Source of the DNA: Ceratocystis colombiana
Lineage: Eukaryota > Ascomycota > Sordariomycetes > Microascales > Ceratocystidaceae
Length of the DNA: 64,000 nucleotides
Direction of reading: 5' to 3'
Assembly: GCA_026419805.1 (NCBI GenBank)
Contig: JAOSLS010000002.1
Coordinates: 124,001-188,000, forward strand
Part shown: positions 1 to 10,635 of the stretch, piece after piece
How the letters are laid out: each line of letters begins with the position of its first letter
How positions within the stretch are numbered: position 1 is the stretch's first letter
The notes under the pieces: model-generated
Databases searched by the model: none
Told to the model about the DNA's origin: nothing
The model's input: the letters and a program-made list of their open reading frames with translations, nothing else
Translations under genes and position numbers: made by a program

Positions 1-1829
1 CGGAGTGTGCTTTCTATGGGTCTACCCTACAATAGCACCTGAAGCCCTTCAAATCGGCACCGGGAGGAGCATGAGTGTTCCAGGTCAGGCGCGTCAGTGA
101 TAGGAGGCATCAATAACGAGGCCTTGGTCGTAATATTAGGTAGGTAGATGCCATAGCCTGGTCTGATGTGTTGTCTCTGTGTGTAAAGACAGGCAATGCT
201 TGAGAGTTTGGGAGAGCCGGCCAAATGTGCAGTGAAAGGATGTTGTCTCTTTCGTGTTTGCTGCTCTTTTGCTGTCGTTGGCGCTGCCGGCAAAGCGCCG
301 AGTGCCCGAAGCAGAGACACGCTACAGCAAAGCGCAGCCAATAGTTCTGATTGGCACCACTTTACACACTTTAATTTGATGTTCGACTTATTGAAGCCAC
401 CAAGGTCACCAAGTGTCTTGGGCGCAGTTAGCATCTCTAGTTTCTGAGTCACTGTATCGGAGTAGCCATGAAGATCAGCGGTGCAGGCTGGTCTGGTATT
501 TGCCTAGACTGCGGGGGATATCAACGATGATGTATAGAGAAGGTGACGAGCGTGTATAGAGAATAGATGGCTCCAGAAGAGATCGTTGTAGACACACGCC
601 TTGCTACCCTCCCATCTCGCCCACCCGCCACCAAGATTGGCCGTGAGATACTGGCTCTGGTCCAGAACTAAAAGAGGGGGGGTAGGGGCGTAGCATTATT
701 CGCGTGATGCAATTCTTGGTCCTAGCTTGTGTTTCTGGCCTGCTGGCCTGCCGGCCAGATCTTTGGCGGCCTGAGTTATCATTGGCCAAGATTGTCTTTT
801 CAGTCCTTTTTGGTTTCTGTTCATTTTTTTTCCTTTTTTTTTTCGTTTTCTGTTCAAGGCCTGAATTTATCCAGGCTATTTATTATATTTATTCATGTCA
901 TCCAGCCCTGGCGAGTTTGCCCCAGATCGGGAAGGATAACACGAAGGCCGAGACGAGAGGAGGCGAGGCGGTGAGCAAAGCGAAGGGAGTATTGGTCGTT
1001 TGGATTTTATTGTTTTTATTTATTCTACTCTGCTCTCGTGCTGTCTCAAGTGCGGAGGAAAAAGTGAAGGAGCAAGAGAACGAGAAATAGAGAGAGCCAG
1101 TAGGTAGAGGGCAGGAGATTTTAGCGAGCATAAAGCCATTGAGGCAGGGAGGGGCATCGATATCGACCGCTACAGGCTGGTGCTGGTTTTCAGTCAACAC
1201 AGAAACAGCGAGTGACAAGCAATGGGGTTCACATCCCACTTCCACTACATGGAGAAAAGTATGCTACTCTATGCTGTAAAGGGGAAGCAGGACGGCAGTG
1301 AAGCAGGGTGGCACAGGGAGTATCTGTGGCCGCAAAGCTATAGGGCCGTGTGGTCTATGTATAAATGGATGAGAGTCAGAAAGAGAAAAGAGAAGTATTG
1401 CTGAGATGACAAAGTGCTTCTGCGGTCGCTGTGCAGGCTCGCTGTCTGAGACAACAAACCGATGAAGAATATGGATGAATTGACTTGAAAAAAGGGAGAC
1501 GGGCTAATGGCGATTTGAGTGTGTGCGTGTCTTAGGGAGAATGTGAAGCAAAGTGGGAGGTGAAGGGAGAAGGTGCCTGCTGCCGTTGTACCTGGCATAG
1601 AGGGCCTAGAGCCCAAGTCCAAGTACTTACGCTGTTTGTGGTTTATTGTGGGGCGCTACAGACCCTAGCATCTTGGTATTACTGGGTTAGCCAGCTCCTT
1701 GTCAAGTGAATCCTTTAGCTATTGTCATTGTCATTTACAGCAGAGACTCGAATCAAAACAAACGCAATAACAATGCTTATTCCAGGGTAGGCAAATGGCT
1801 TTGTGATGATTTGCAGGGCATTTCAGGGT

Positions 1830-1850
1830 GAGAGGCGAGAGGCGAGAGGC
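1830..1850. repeat. Heptamer tandem repeat (gagaggc)x3
   Basis: Three exact head-to-tail copies of the 7-mer gagaggc in the gene desert. It is a minor low-complexity element with no assigned role. Confidence 0.85.
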
Positions 1851-2080
1851 GTTGAAGAGAATTACGAGCGCAAGGAAGAGAAGAAGAATGCATATGCTAT
1901 ATTGCCGGGGCTATCAGGTTCAACAAGTAACAGGTAAAACATGACGACATTTGTTTTTTCTTTTCTTTTTCCTCAAGATAACACTCCTATTGCCTCCATG
2001 CGCCATGATCCGAGGACATTCACTCCCAAAGCGGAGCAGCCAAGCGAGAAAAAAGCAACGTGCATCAACGTTGTTTCTCC

Positions 2081-2091
2081 TAGGGTTAGGC
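2081..2091 (+). repeat. Telomere-like motif (TAGGGTTAGG)
   Basis: An interstitial stretch resembling one and a half TTAGGG units, with a second TAGGGTTA at about 2123-2131. It is too short to be a telomere relic on its own. Such teloboxes are known protein-binding sites in fungal promoters; a role here is inference. Confidence 0.5.
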
Positions 2092-2877
2092 TAGTCAGGC
2101 CCGGGGTGGGCTTGTCTTGATGCTAGGGTTATGCTGCCTAATCAAGGGTTGAATGGACAGGTAGATAGATAGCGCTGCCGCCCCTGTCCAACGGTCCTAT
2201 CCTTGCAGCATATGGCAAGACAAGATGACGAATCCGGCGCTTGGAGAGCTGATGGCATCTTGCGTTTAGCAGGCTCTTCACACTCGACAGCAACTCTCCT
2301 GCTAAAAGGTAGCGGGCCGCGAAAAGGACTTCTTCGCAGCTGCAGCTCTACTCTCCTTGTGATTGTTGGCTTTGTTTGGCCTAATCTCTGCTACAATCAG
2401 CCCCGCAAACAAAAACAATACTGGCAACCCCTTTGCTAACACCTGCATGACGCTCTGTTTGTATGGCTATCAAGGCAGACGAGCATGGGCCGAGGATGCC
2501 GTGTCTGCAAGCAGCGTCTTGTTTTGTTCCATTATTGGTGAGATTAGGCCATTTATCCCCATGACAAGGGACAGTCAAAGCTGAAAAGCAAAGAGGAATA
2601 CTGTCTTGAGACAAAACGTGACCATCTATCGGACACAGAAGAATAAGGCAGGCAGAAGGAAGAAAGAGGGGAGAGGAAAAAAGACCCTAGCTCAGAGCCA
2701 GAACCATATGCTGTACAAGGCTGAGGGTGGTAACGTAAGAGAAGGGGAAAAACAAGCCTCCAAAGAGATGGCAAAGACACGGAATACAGGCGCCATAAGT
2801 GTTATGGCGTGCACCCGCGTTAGAAGGAAGCTCTGCAGCCGAATTAGAGGGCCGGTGTGAAGCCCTTGCATGCCGTG

Positions 2878-2895
2878 AACAACAACAACAACAAC
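2878..2895. repeat. (AAC)6 microsatellite
   Basis: Six perfect AAC triplets in non-coding DNA. It creates spurious poly-Gln and poly-Val stretches in open frames that cross it. Confidence 0.9.
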
Positions 2896-3030
2896 AGAGA
2901 AAGACAGACAAAAGCCATAGCAGAATTCCTGTTTCTGTGTCCGTCCTTGTGTCTCCATGCTTGCCCTTTTTGAGTATTTTCCACCACCAAGACTTGCATA
3001 ACTGCATACGCATATGCATCGAGACAGACT

Positions 3031-3047
3031 GGGGGGGGGGGGGGGGG
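3031..3047. repeat. Poly-G run, 17 nt
   Basis: An uninterrupted run of 17 G, preceded by T and followed by AGGGAGG. It is one of five long G/C homopolymers in the desert. Its length is prone to sequencing error. Confidence 0.85.
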
Positions 3048-3210
3048 AGGGAGGCTGAAAAGAACAACCACTGGCTTGGACCTTTGGGAGTAAGGCATGA
3101 AAGCTAACAAGATACTGTGCTTGAGGGTGGTATCGGTTATGTTGGTTCGAGACGATGGCGACGCTCTCATACGAAAGGCAAGCAAGGCGGCCTATCCATG
3201 TTGCTGCTAC

Positions 3211-3283
3211 CCTCCATTTCCCTTTCCTTTTTCCTTTTTCCTGGTTTCCTTTCTTCTTTTCCCCTTTCCTTTTCCTTGTCTCT
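3211..3283 (+). repeat. Pyrimidine (CT) tract
   Basis: About 70 nt almost wholly C and T on the + strand (CCTTTCC/TTTTTCC units). Such tracts commonly lie upstream of transcription starts in filamentous fungi, but no coding start follows that I can support. Confidence 0.6.
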
Positions 3284-3723
3284 ACGGGTGGGCGCAGGAA
3301 TCCAAGGCAAGACGGCAAAATAGACATGTGGATATAGTAGACGCCGTGATAGAAAGAAAGCCCCATATGAAACAAAGACCCCAAGGGGCGATTGTGTGTG
3401 AGCACGTGTATACTGTACACAGCGAGGGAGGGATCGGGGCAGCGGACTTTGCCTGAGATACGTCTCTTCTGCTGCCCCCCTACGAGCGAGTTCCAAGGCC
3501 GATCCAAGGCAAAACTAATCCCATGAGAAGCTCACCGCGCTTCCTGCACGCAAGTCACGGGAATAGCCCTTCTTTCGCCAAGCAAACTTGCATGCAGTCG
3601 GGGCTGGGGCCTACGGCCCGGTGCATATCTGAAGCCTGGAATAGACTTGTGCACTTGGATAGAGCCATTGTTTTGGCTTGTCACCATCTATTGTCTCTGA
3701 AATTTTCCCGCTATCTCCCCCCT

Positions 3724-3741
3724 CCCCCCCCCCCCCCCCCC
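3724..3741. repeat. Poly-C run, 18 nt
   Basis: An uninterrupted run of 18 C, opposite in strand to the poly-G run 700 bp upstream. It produces an artefactual poly-Pro stretch in the frames crossing it. Confidence 0.85.
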
Positions 3742-5355
3742 GGCGCGTCTCTCCCCATCTATCTACAGCACATCTTGGCATGCTGGCTTGATTCGTGTCT
3801 GCTTACTGCCACTTCCTCGCTTTTTGGGTGCCACCCCTAGCTGCTATCCCGTACTTCTTCTTCACTACTTGCAAGTCCCATATGCAAGCCGCAGATTCAC
3901 AAGGCTATAGTATAGGCACATGGTTGCCCAATGTTTTCTTGTGCTAGAGAAGGCAGAAGAAGAGGGGTAAGGTATATAATAGCGCCTGCAAGCGCCAATA
4001 GGCTAGAGCTGAATCTCTGTGGTGGCTTATTGCGCAATCGAGCCCAATGCAGCAGGATGGCTTCATTAGCGGAGCTTTCCCAATTTCCCAAGGGGCGGTC
4101 AAGAGCACTTAGCCAAGCAAGAGGAGGGAAAGCCGGGAATCAACGAATCAGAGCTAAGCTACGGAGACGACAATAGCGGTGAGCAACATAAGAGCTTTGG
4201 CTCTTTTGTTGTTGGTGGCTCTTTCTCACCATCCGGCTTTGCGCTAATGGTTGCTTGCGCTGGGCTTACTTGTTTGTGAGGTGCAGTCCGACTTACATGA
4301 AGCAAACGCCTGGGTGGCATGAGGTTCTCGGATAACTGCTCGTACGAAACCATATGACTGGATAATCTCAGAAGAAAAAGGCGGAGGAAGAAACAAGAGT
4401 CAGAGCGAAGCGGGCTTTCCAACTTGTTACAGTGGTAAGTAAGGTCAAGGTGGACAGGGAAGACACCACAAGCCATCATGTCCCTCCTCTCGCCTCCTCC
4501 CCCCATGGAACATACCTAGCAAGGACAAAGCAGGTGCAGCATCATTTCCAGCATTTCTAGCTCCAAGATTTTTTCTCTCTCTGTTATGCTGCACAACATC
4601 AAGAAACAACAATGCGTTTCAAAAGACTGCACACCGCGACCTTGTCTAACTAGCTGTCTTGGGACAAAAGGTAAGGAAATATACTGAGAGCGACACAGAC
4701 ACACAAAGCCAGGACACAAGCACATGGGCCTGCGGCCTGCACAAAGAGGAATAGAAGCAATAGAACATGGAGTTGGGGGTTCTGTTGTTGTCTCCTTTCT
4801 CTCTTTTTCCTTCTTCACAGTCTTATTTGTTGCCTATGCTCTGTCAAACGGCTTATTCGCCCCTCCCTCCCTGTGATCGACCACAGGCAAGTCATCAGAT
4901 ATTGACAACGTGGTACATATAGGTCTCGTGTTGGACAGAGGGAGAGACTGATCGGCATTTTCTTTTTTACCTTTGTGATCGGTATGTTTTGCTATGCTAC
5001 GCACCACTTTTCTTCCCGTTACTGTTGTGAGCTCTACCTTGTCCCTATTGCCCCTGTTGCTGGTGTCTTTCTGGCAGAGAGAAAACGGAAGGGAGTAGGA
5101 TGGCCTCTCCCTTCCCCTTCTCTGCCTCTTTGTTCCCTGCTGAACGGGGACGAAGTGACGTTGTATCATAAATCCACTAGGTGCCCCTCCAAAATGCTGT
5201 ACACGCACTTTATGGTGAGAGATTAGGCAGGACAACGTCGGGTTCTGCCGAGGGTTTGTCCCGCTGCCATGATGATAAAGATAGGGGTCAGGTGCTTCAT
5301 CGTCATCTAGCCTTAGGCTTTGGTAAAGATAGAGAAGGGTACGGATTACGGATTT

Positions 5356-5368
5356 GGGGGGGGGGGGG
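5356..5368. repeat. Poly-G run, 13 nt
   Basis: Thirteen consecutive G after GATTT. It belongs to the cluster of long G/C homopolymers in the desert. Confidence 0.85.
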
Positions 5369-5576
5369 TTATGGCATTCTATTTACAGGTGAGTGGTAAG
5401 CAGCGCAATCAGAAAAATGACCGTAAATCTGCGAAGAATCACGCCTGGAGGCTTACTGGCTTGCTTGAAGCAAGGCTCGCTCTTTGATAACACTTGGTAA
5501 TGGGAGAGCAGAGCAGGCTGGTGCCTCAGGACTACGGGATACCTGGCGAGGACATTCCGCACAGGCAAGCAAGGAA

Positions 5577-5700
5577 AATACTAAAAAATATATAAAAATA
5601 TGTTTCAAAAAAGAAAAGAAGCGAATAAAGCAAATAAAGCAAAAGAACTAAAAAAAAAAAATAAAAGACAGAGGCAAAAACAAACAGAGACAAAGAAAGA
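5577..5700. other. A-rich low-complexity segment
   Basis: Strongly A-rich on the + strand, with TATAAAAATATG-like and A11 stretches plus repeated AAAGAAA/AAACAAA units. It might be nucleosome-depleted DNA or the 3' side of an untranslated transcript. No coding potential is seen. Confidence 0.5.
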
Positions 5701-6757
5701 TGAGGCTGCTGGTTTCTTTATTTCGCTTAAGCTTCCTGCTTCAGGAATAAGATAGAAGACTGGCCAGCCCAATCAGAAAGGACCGACATAAATAGGAGAT
5801 ATAGATATCATGCACTGTTCTCTGTTAATCAAAGGGGTCAGCCGGGGTGAGCAAGACATGTTGGGGACATTGCCAAAGGAGGGCATATCACGCATGCATT
5901 TATATGCATCTATGTATGTGTACGCACGTGATATGCTGCCATAGAAGCATAATTAGCTGGTTGGGATGGAAGTAGAAGTGAGAGCAGTACCCAAATGATG
6001 CAGAAAGACTGAAAAGAAAAAATGTACATTGATCAGGCTATCAGATGTAGACCCCACGGTAGCCTCTATTTGCTGGCTGTCCATGTACTATGATGCCTAT
6101 TGCTACATACAGCATGCAGCTGGTATACATTCTCGTATGATCCACATCTGCAGCAACAATAACATCACAAATTAACGAGCTTTAGGTACGTAGGAAAAGG
6201 CTTGCGGAGTTGGAGTCTTCGAAAAGGACGACGGCGCTAATGAGAGGACTGGAATTTGCGGCGCCGTTATGGCTAAATGGCCGTCTCGTGAGACTGGCTA
6301 TAGCTATAGGCTATGCATGCAGAAGACTTTCTGTGTGTGATTTAATCCGCCTGCTGCTTTTCTTATTCCGCACTTTCAGTTGGGCAAAACTCCTAAAAAT
6401 GCAGCGCTACAGAGGGGTTGCTATATGCCCTTTGTCCCGTGCATGAGTGGATGTTCCTTTGATACTACCCCAAAAATACACCCTCACAGGGAGGAAACGA
6501 GGTCAAACTGATTGCGGCGGGGGATTTCTGGGGGATAAGCTGCACTATGTTCGGTGCTTTAGTGTGATCACTAGGTAAAGAAGGGCTACAGGGGGTTTTG
6601 CAATTTCGTATTCCCGTGTAAGTGGCTGCAGGACAATGCACAACATGACCTGCTAGATCTCGTCGATGAGTGCTGAAGGGACTTTGAAGAGAGCAGCAGC
6701 TGGAATGCCACACGCAAAGAGGAGGAAGATAAGCTGATCAAATTAGCATCACAAGTA

Positions 6758-6775
6758 GCAGCAGCAGCAGCAGCA
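6758..6775. repeat. (GCA)6 microsatellite
   Basis: Six perfect GCA triplets in non-coding DNA. Confidence 0.9.
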
Positions 6776-7097
6776 GCTCTAAACCATAGGAGAGGCTTTG
6801 GAAGATCTTGCTGATATGCCGTGTGTAACAAGCTCTATAACCCAGCCCGCCTGGAGCATTGAAAAGGTAATGAATGGCCAGCAATATATTGAAGCACTAG
6901 AAAAGTTGCATCTAGAGCGTGGACACTATTGTCGATCATGTGTACAGCTACGACGATCGATACCGCAGCAGTTCACACTAGTACAGCCGTTAAGCTATAG
7001 CTTGTAAGTTGGGGGACAACACGCGTAACAGGCCTTGTGACAACCTACTTTCATTGCATCTTCTTCACTGAGTGTGCCAAAGACCACGTAAAAAGAG

Positions 7098-7113
7098 CAT
7101 GGGCTAGCCCATG
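7098..7113. promoter_or_regulatory. 16-bp perfect palindrome
   Basis: CATGGGCTAGCCCATG is perfectly self-complementary with no spacer. It sits 11 bp before a three-copy 9-bp tandem repeat. A dimeric DNA-binding protein could use it as a site; no family is recognised. Confidence 0.45.
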
Positions 7114-7124
7114 AAGACTATTTT

Positions 7125-7151
7125 GGTACTGCTGGTACTGCTGGTACTGCT
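7125..7151. repeat. 9-bp tandem repeat (ggtactgct)x3
   Basis: Three exact head-to-tail copies of ggtactgct directly after the 16-bp palindrome. Confidence 0.9.
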
Positions 7152-7570
7152 ATAATGTGCACGTCCCTTTTCTTGTGGCCCCCTTGCGTCTAAGATGTTG
7201 GTGTAACGTGAGCTGCTAGCACGACTGATAAGTCGCCCATAGCAAACTGCAATATTCTGAGAACTGATAAATCTTCTGAGTAGACTTTGCTGAAGATCTA
7301 TCGGCCTTGGTATTGAGCCTCACTGGGTTAAAAGAACGACTTTGTTGTCCAAAGGCCCTGTTCTGGGCGTTACGAGCAAATCCCAATTTAGATAGCATTC
7401 AGCACGGCAGGTATCCGTCCTGCCAGCCCACTATGTTTTTGCTAGTTACTGTTGCCTATCATAATAGGCTGTATGCTTCAATGGATAAGCCTTTCCGGTT
7501 GCTTTGGCTCATATAAACGATGTGCTAGAAGACCTAGGCTTACCAAGACCACTGATAGGCGAGTGTTTTA

Positions 7571-7638
7571 CCTATCCCTCCTCTACCTCTCTCCTCTTTT
7601 CACTCCTTCTCTCTCCTCTCTCTCCTTCTTTTCTCTGC
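7571..7638 (+). promoter_or_regulatory. CT-rich tract followed by a tiny ORF
   Basis: About 68 nt of almost pure pyrimidine on the + strand. It is followed 15 nt later by ACCGCCATG, whose frame ends after four codons (ATGATGCCCGTATAG, about 7653-7667). This resembles a fungal core promoter with a minimal upstream ORF, but no main coding frame follows that I can support. Promoter activity is inference. Confidence 0.3.
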
Positions 7639-8420
7639 AAAATCTTCACCGCCATGATGCCCGTATAGTTCCTGCATCTATACGCAAGGCTTGCTTGACA
7701 AATGAGGCCCATCTTGATTGCTATCCTTTTCCCCAACAATGAGTCGAGATAAACACCCCACGACTTGCAGATAAACAGATAATCTCCTTGCTTCTGCCTA
7801 TCTTTTGTCGTTTTTTTCTTGCCTTTCGAAACTTCCCTCCAAATCCTCTGGCTTGTCGCTGGAGAGAGTGAACATGGCGGTCAGTGATAGACTGGGAAGG
7901 AGGGGAAGAGAGGCGCTAGAGAAAGGAAGCTGGCAAAAGCCTTGTCATGCATAACTGTACACTATGCAGCTCTACAAACACTTTCAGGAGTGGTACCAAT
8001 TTCACTGCCCATGTTTTACTTGGCATAGAAGAAATAGGCCGAAGAAAGGGTGTGCGCGTAGCAAAACACCTCGATAAATGTAGTCGATGTGCTATTATAG
8101 TTGCAATGACAACTCACAAAGCAGACGCTATTTTTCCTTGAATTTAGATGGGTACGCGTGCTCTCCTCACTCGGCCAACAGCAGCCTCTCGTTTCAGGCC
8201 TGGCCTTGCGCAGATGCGGAAGCAGGGCTTGGGAGTGGGCGTGCGGATACAAACCTCACCCACATTGTAGAGCAACACGCCTATTTTTTCCATGGCGCCC
8301 TCTCAGTGGCAGTCAGACATTCCTCATGTCTTGGTGACCGGAGAAAGCGGTGAAGAAAGGCCTTTGACACGGAGCGATGAGCACTGTGTTGGGTTGGTTG
8401 TTGTAGGCTTCAAGTTTAGT

Positions 8421-8500
8421 TGAAAGAAGGGAAGCGAGAAGAGAGAGAGAGAGCAGGAAAGAAGGAACGAGAGAACAAGAGAGGAACAGAAAGAACAAGA
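8421..8500. repeat. GA-rich tract
   Basis: About 80 nt dominated by GA/GAA units, including (GA)6-like sequence. It is the reverse complement of the CT tracts typical of fungal promoters, so any promoter would read to the left. Confidence 0.6.
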
Positions 8501-8859
8501 GCGCTTTCGCTAAAACTAACGTAGCTTTGTTGTCTACCTACCACCACGAGAATTGGAATATTCCCCGTAGCTTTCAATTTCAAGAAAGAAACGGTTAAAT
8601 CGAGAGAGCGAAAAAGCCAAAAGAAGGCGCGCATGAGACAAAGAATGCACACAATGGACAAGACTTCTACTCGTGACACAGCCGCCTTAGGAAGCCTCAG
8701 ACACCAGCCTGTCTACCTGCTGGACTATCTGAAAGGCCTCACTAACTTCTCCAAGTCTGTTGTTCTTGAGACCAGCCCTATTTTCTGCAGTGTTTGGATT
8801 TCCTACTTGCATGAGATGAGTATCAGCATGAGCACACACTCTCTAGAGAAAGACAGGAC

Positions 8860-8916
8860 GCCTGTATCTAGACAGGCATTCCTACAGACGGAAACAAAGG
8901 GTCTGTGTCTAGACAC
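8860..8916. promoter_or_regulatory. Pair of TCTAGA-centred palindromes
   Basis: Two related dyads lie 28 nt apart. GCCTGTATCTAGACAGGC at 8860-8877 has 6-bp arms around ATCTAG. GTGTCTAGACAC at 8905-8916 is a perfect 12-bp palindrome. Both hold the core TCTAGACA, and a third TCTAGA lies about 15 bp upstream (near 8842). They look like spaced operator sites for a dimeric regulator; the factor is unknown. Confidence 0.4.
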
Positions 8917-9755
8917 GTCTCTTGCTAGATGGGCCTTTCCCAGTAAGTCCGACCGCTTTTTTTCCTAGTTGGTTGCACCAAGTCACCGTAGAATACACCA
9001 GAAACATCCAGAGTCAAACTCGCCTGCAGTCTAAATGCCCATTGCCGAGATAGATAGAAGAGGCCAGCAGTCCAGACTGTGTCAATTTGGACCTTCAATA
9101 TCGGTAAATGTTTGCCTCGGGCCTTTGTTTTCTTTCTCTTACCGCATCGTCATCTCTTGAGCCAGTGGCTGGGAATAGATGGCCTAACAAGGAACTTTTA
9201 ACACTCCTCCCTTCTCTTGCTTTCATAGAGGCTCCGTAACACGGCTCCTACGATCAGGGAAAGAGAAGAAAAAGGCGCGGGAGCTGCGAGTAACTTCAGG
9301 GTGTCGCCGAAACAGGATCATCCCTTCGTCGGCATCTTTTGGTAAGGCAAGAAAAACGGTAGGTTGAAAATACCCTACCATATAAAATCTCATGACGGTG
9401 CGATGCTCTCATGTGGTGAAAGAAAGGCCAGACTAGACAAGGCGGTGGGGACGGCCACCACAGGGAAACGGTGCTCCCATTCCCACCCTCCCTCTGCCCT
9501 TCCCCCTTTGTAGCCATCTCACAATCTATTCCCATGTAGGTCCCGTGCGCATCATGAGCAAGTAGACAATCCCTTCCGAGTCATGGGGGTTCTGTGGCCT
9601 GGTAGCGTCTGTAATCGGCAGAAAAGGAGGCGACGGTAAAGCGGAAGAAAAAGGAAAAGAAGTAAGAAGTAGCATCATGTACCATGAGAGAGAGCGGAGG
9701 GAGCCAGGGGGGAATGGTTGCAGTACCAAGTGGCGAGCCTGTAAGAGGCAATTAT

Positions 9756-9774
9756 GGGGGGGGGGGGGGGGGGG
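9756..9774. repeat. Poly-G run, 19 nt
   Basis: Nineteen consecutive G, the longest homopolymer in the window, followed by AGAGGAGAGGG. Confidence 0.85.
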
Positions 9775-10624
9775 AGAGGAGAGGGCGGGACAGTCCAAAA
9801 CTGTTGGGACGAAGCAAGCTCTCAAATCAATGCCTCGCTTCCTCCATGCGTTGTTGCCCATCTTCTATCCCCTATCTTTCATCATACCAGGACTTGCCTC
9901 TCTTTTACTGGCTAAAAAGGCAAAGTGGTGGAAGGTAAGTCAACCATGAGACCAGACATTCCTAACTTGATTGGAAGAGCGGCTTGAATGCAAATGTGCG
10001 GCCATTCATCCATCGCCATCACATCACCCATTCAAGTGAAATCGGGGCTGACTAGGCGAAAGGCAAATAACACAGGCAAGACGTAAGCTTGGGATCCGCC
10101 AGACCAAAAACAACAACGCAAAGAGGACATCCAGGTTTGGTAGGCTTGGGGGCCTTTCCAATGGTACACTGTGCTCTACCCTCCAGGCTAAGTACATCCC
10201 AAATGATCGCCACTGTATCTCTTGACCTTCAGAGAAAAGCTTCTCACGCTGAAGGAGCAACACCCAATATGCTGGAATGCTTTGGTCACATTCAACACGG
10301 GAAGATTAAGCCCATTGACCGGACAAGACGTCCTGTGTCTTACCTATCGCCCTGCCCCCTCCTTCTAGACAGCTAAACACGCAAGACACTGCAATATCAA
10401 TAACACTTCGCCATGACTTTTCTGTTCCGAATTCTCCGCGACACGAAGCACAAAACCATACATCACAACCGCAAGGCGCCGATCTCGGTAATTTGACATC
10501 TATAAGCAGTCCAGAACAGGCTACAGATGCTGGTGTGCAAGCCCTACGTAGCGCTGATTTGCTGCCCGTCGGTATACAGCATCCACAGTTGTTCATAACC
10601 ACACACCAAACGGAGTATGTATTG

Positions 10625-10635
10625 CCCCCCCCCCC
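10625..10635. repeat. Poly-C run, 11 nt
   Basis: Eleven consecutive C in the gene desert, followed by TTTCTG. Confidence 0.85.

Noticed and set aside
27..452. 141-codon frame at the left edge, - strand
   Set aside because: It begins at a non-ATG codon, overlaps an opposing frame, and has no resemblance to known proteins.
3115..3160. tRNA B-box-like GGTTCGAGAC
   Set aside because: No A box at the right distance and no cloverleaf arms could be drawn.
2692..3507. 271-codon open frame on the - strand in the desert
   Set aside because: Its length depends on the poly-G run (poly-Pro) and the AAC repeat (poly-Val), with no domain, no good start and no family resemblance.
8633..8968. 111-codon ATG frame on the + strand
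   Set aside because: No recognisable domain, and the composition is driven by the TCTAGA palindromes; no splice extension improves it.
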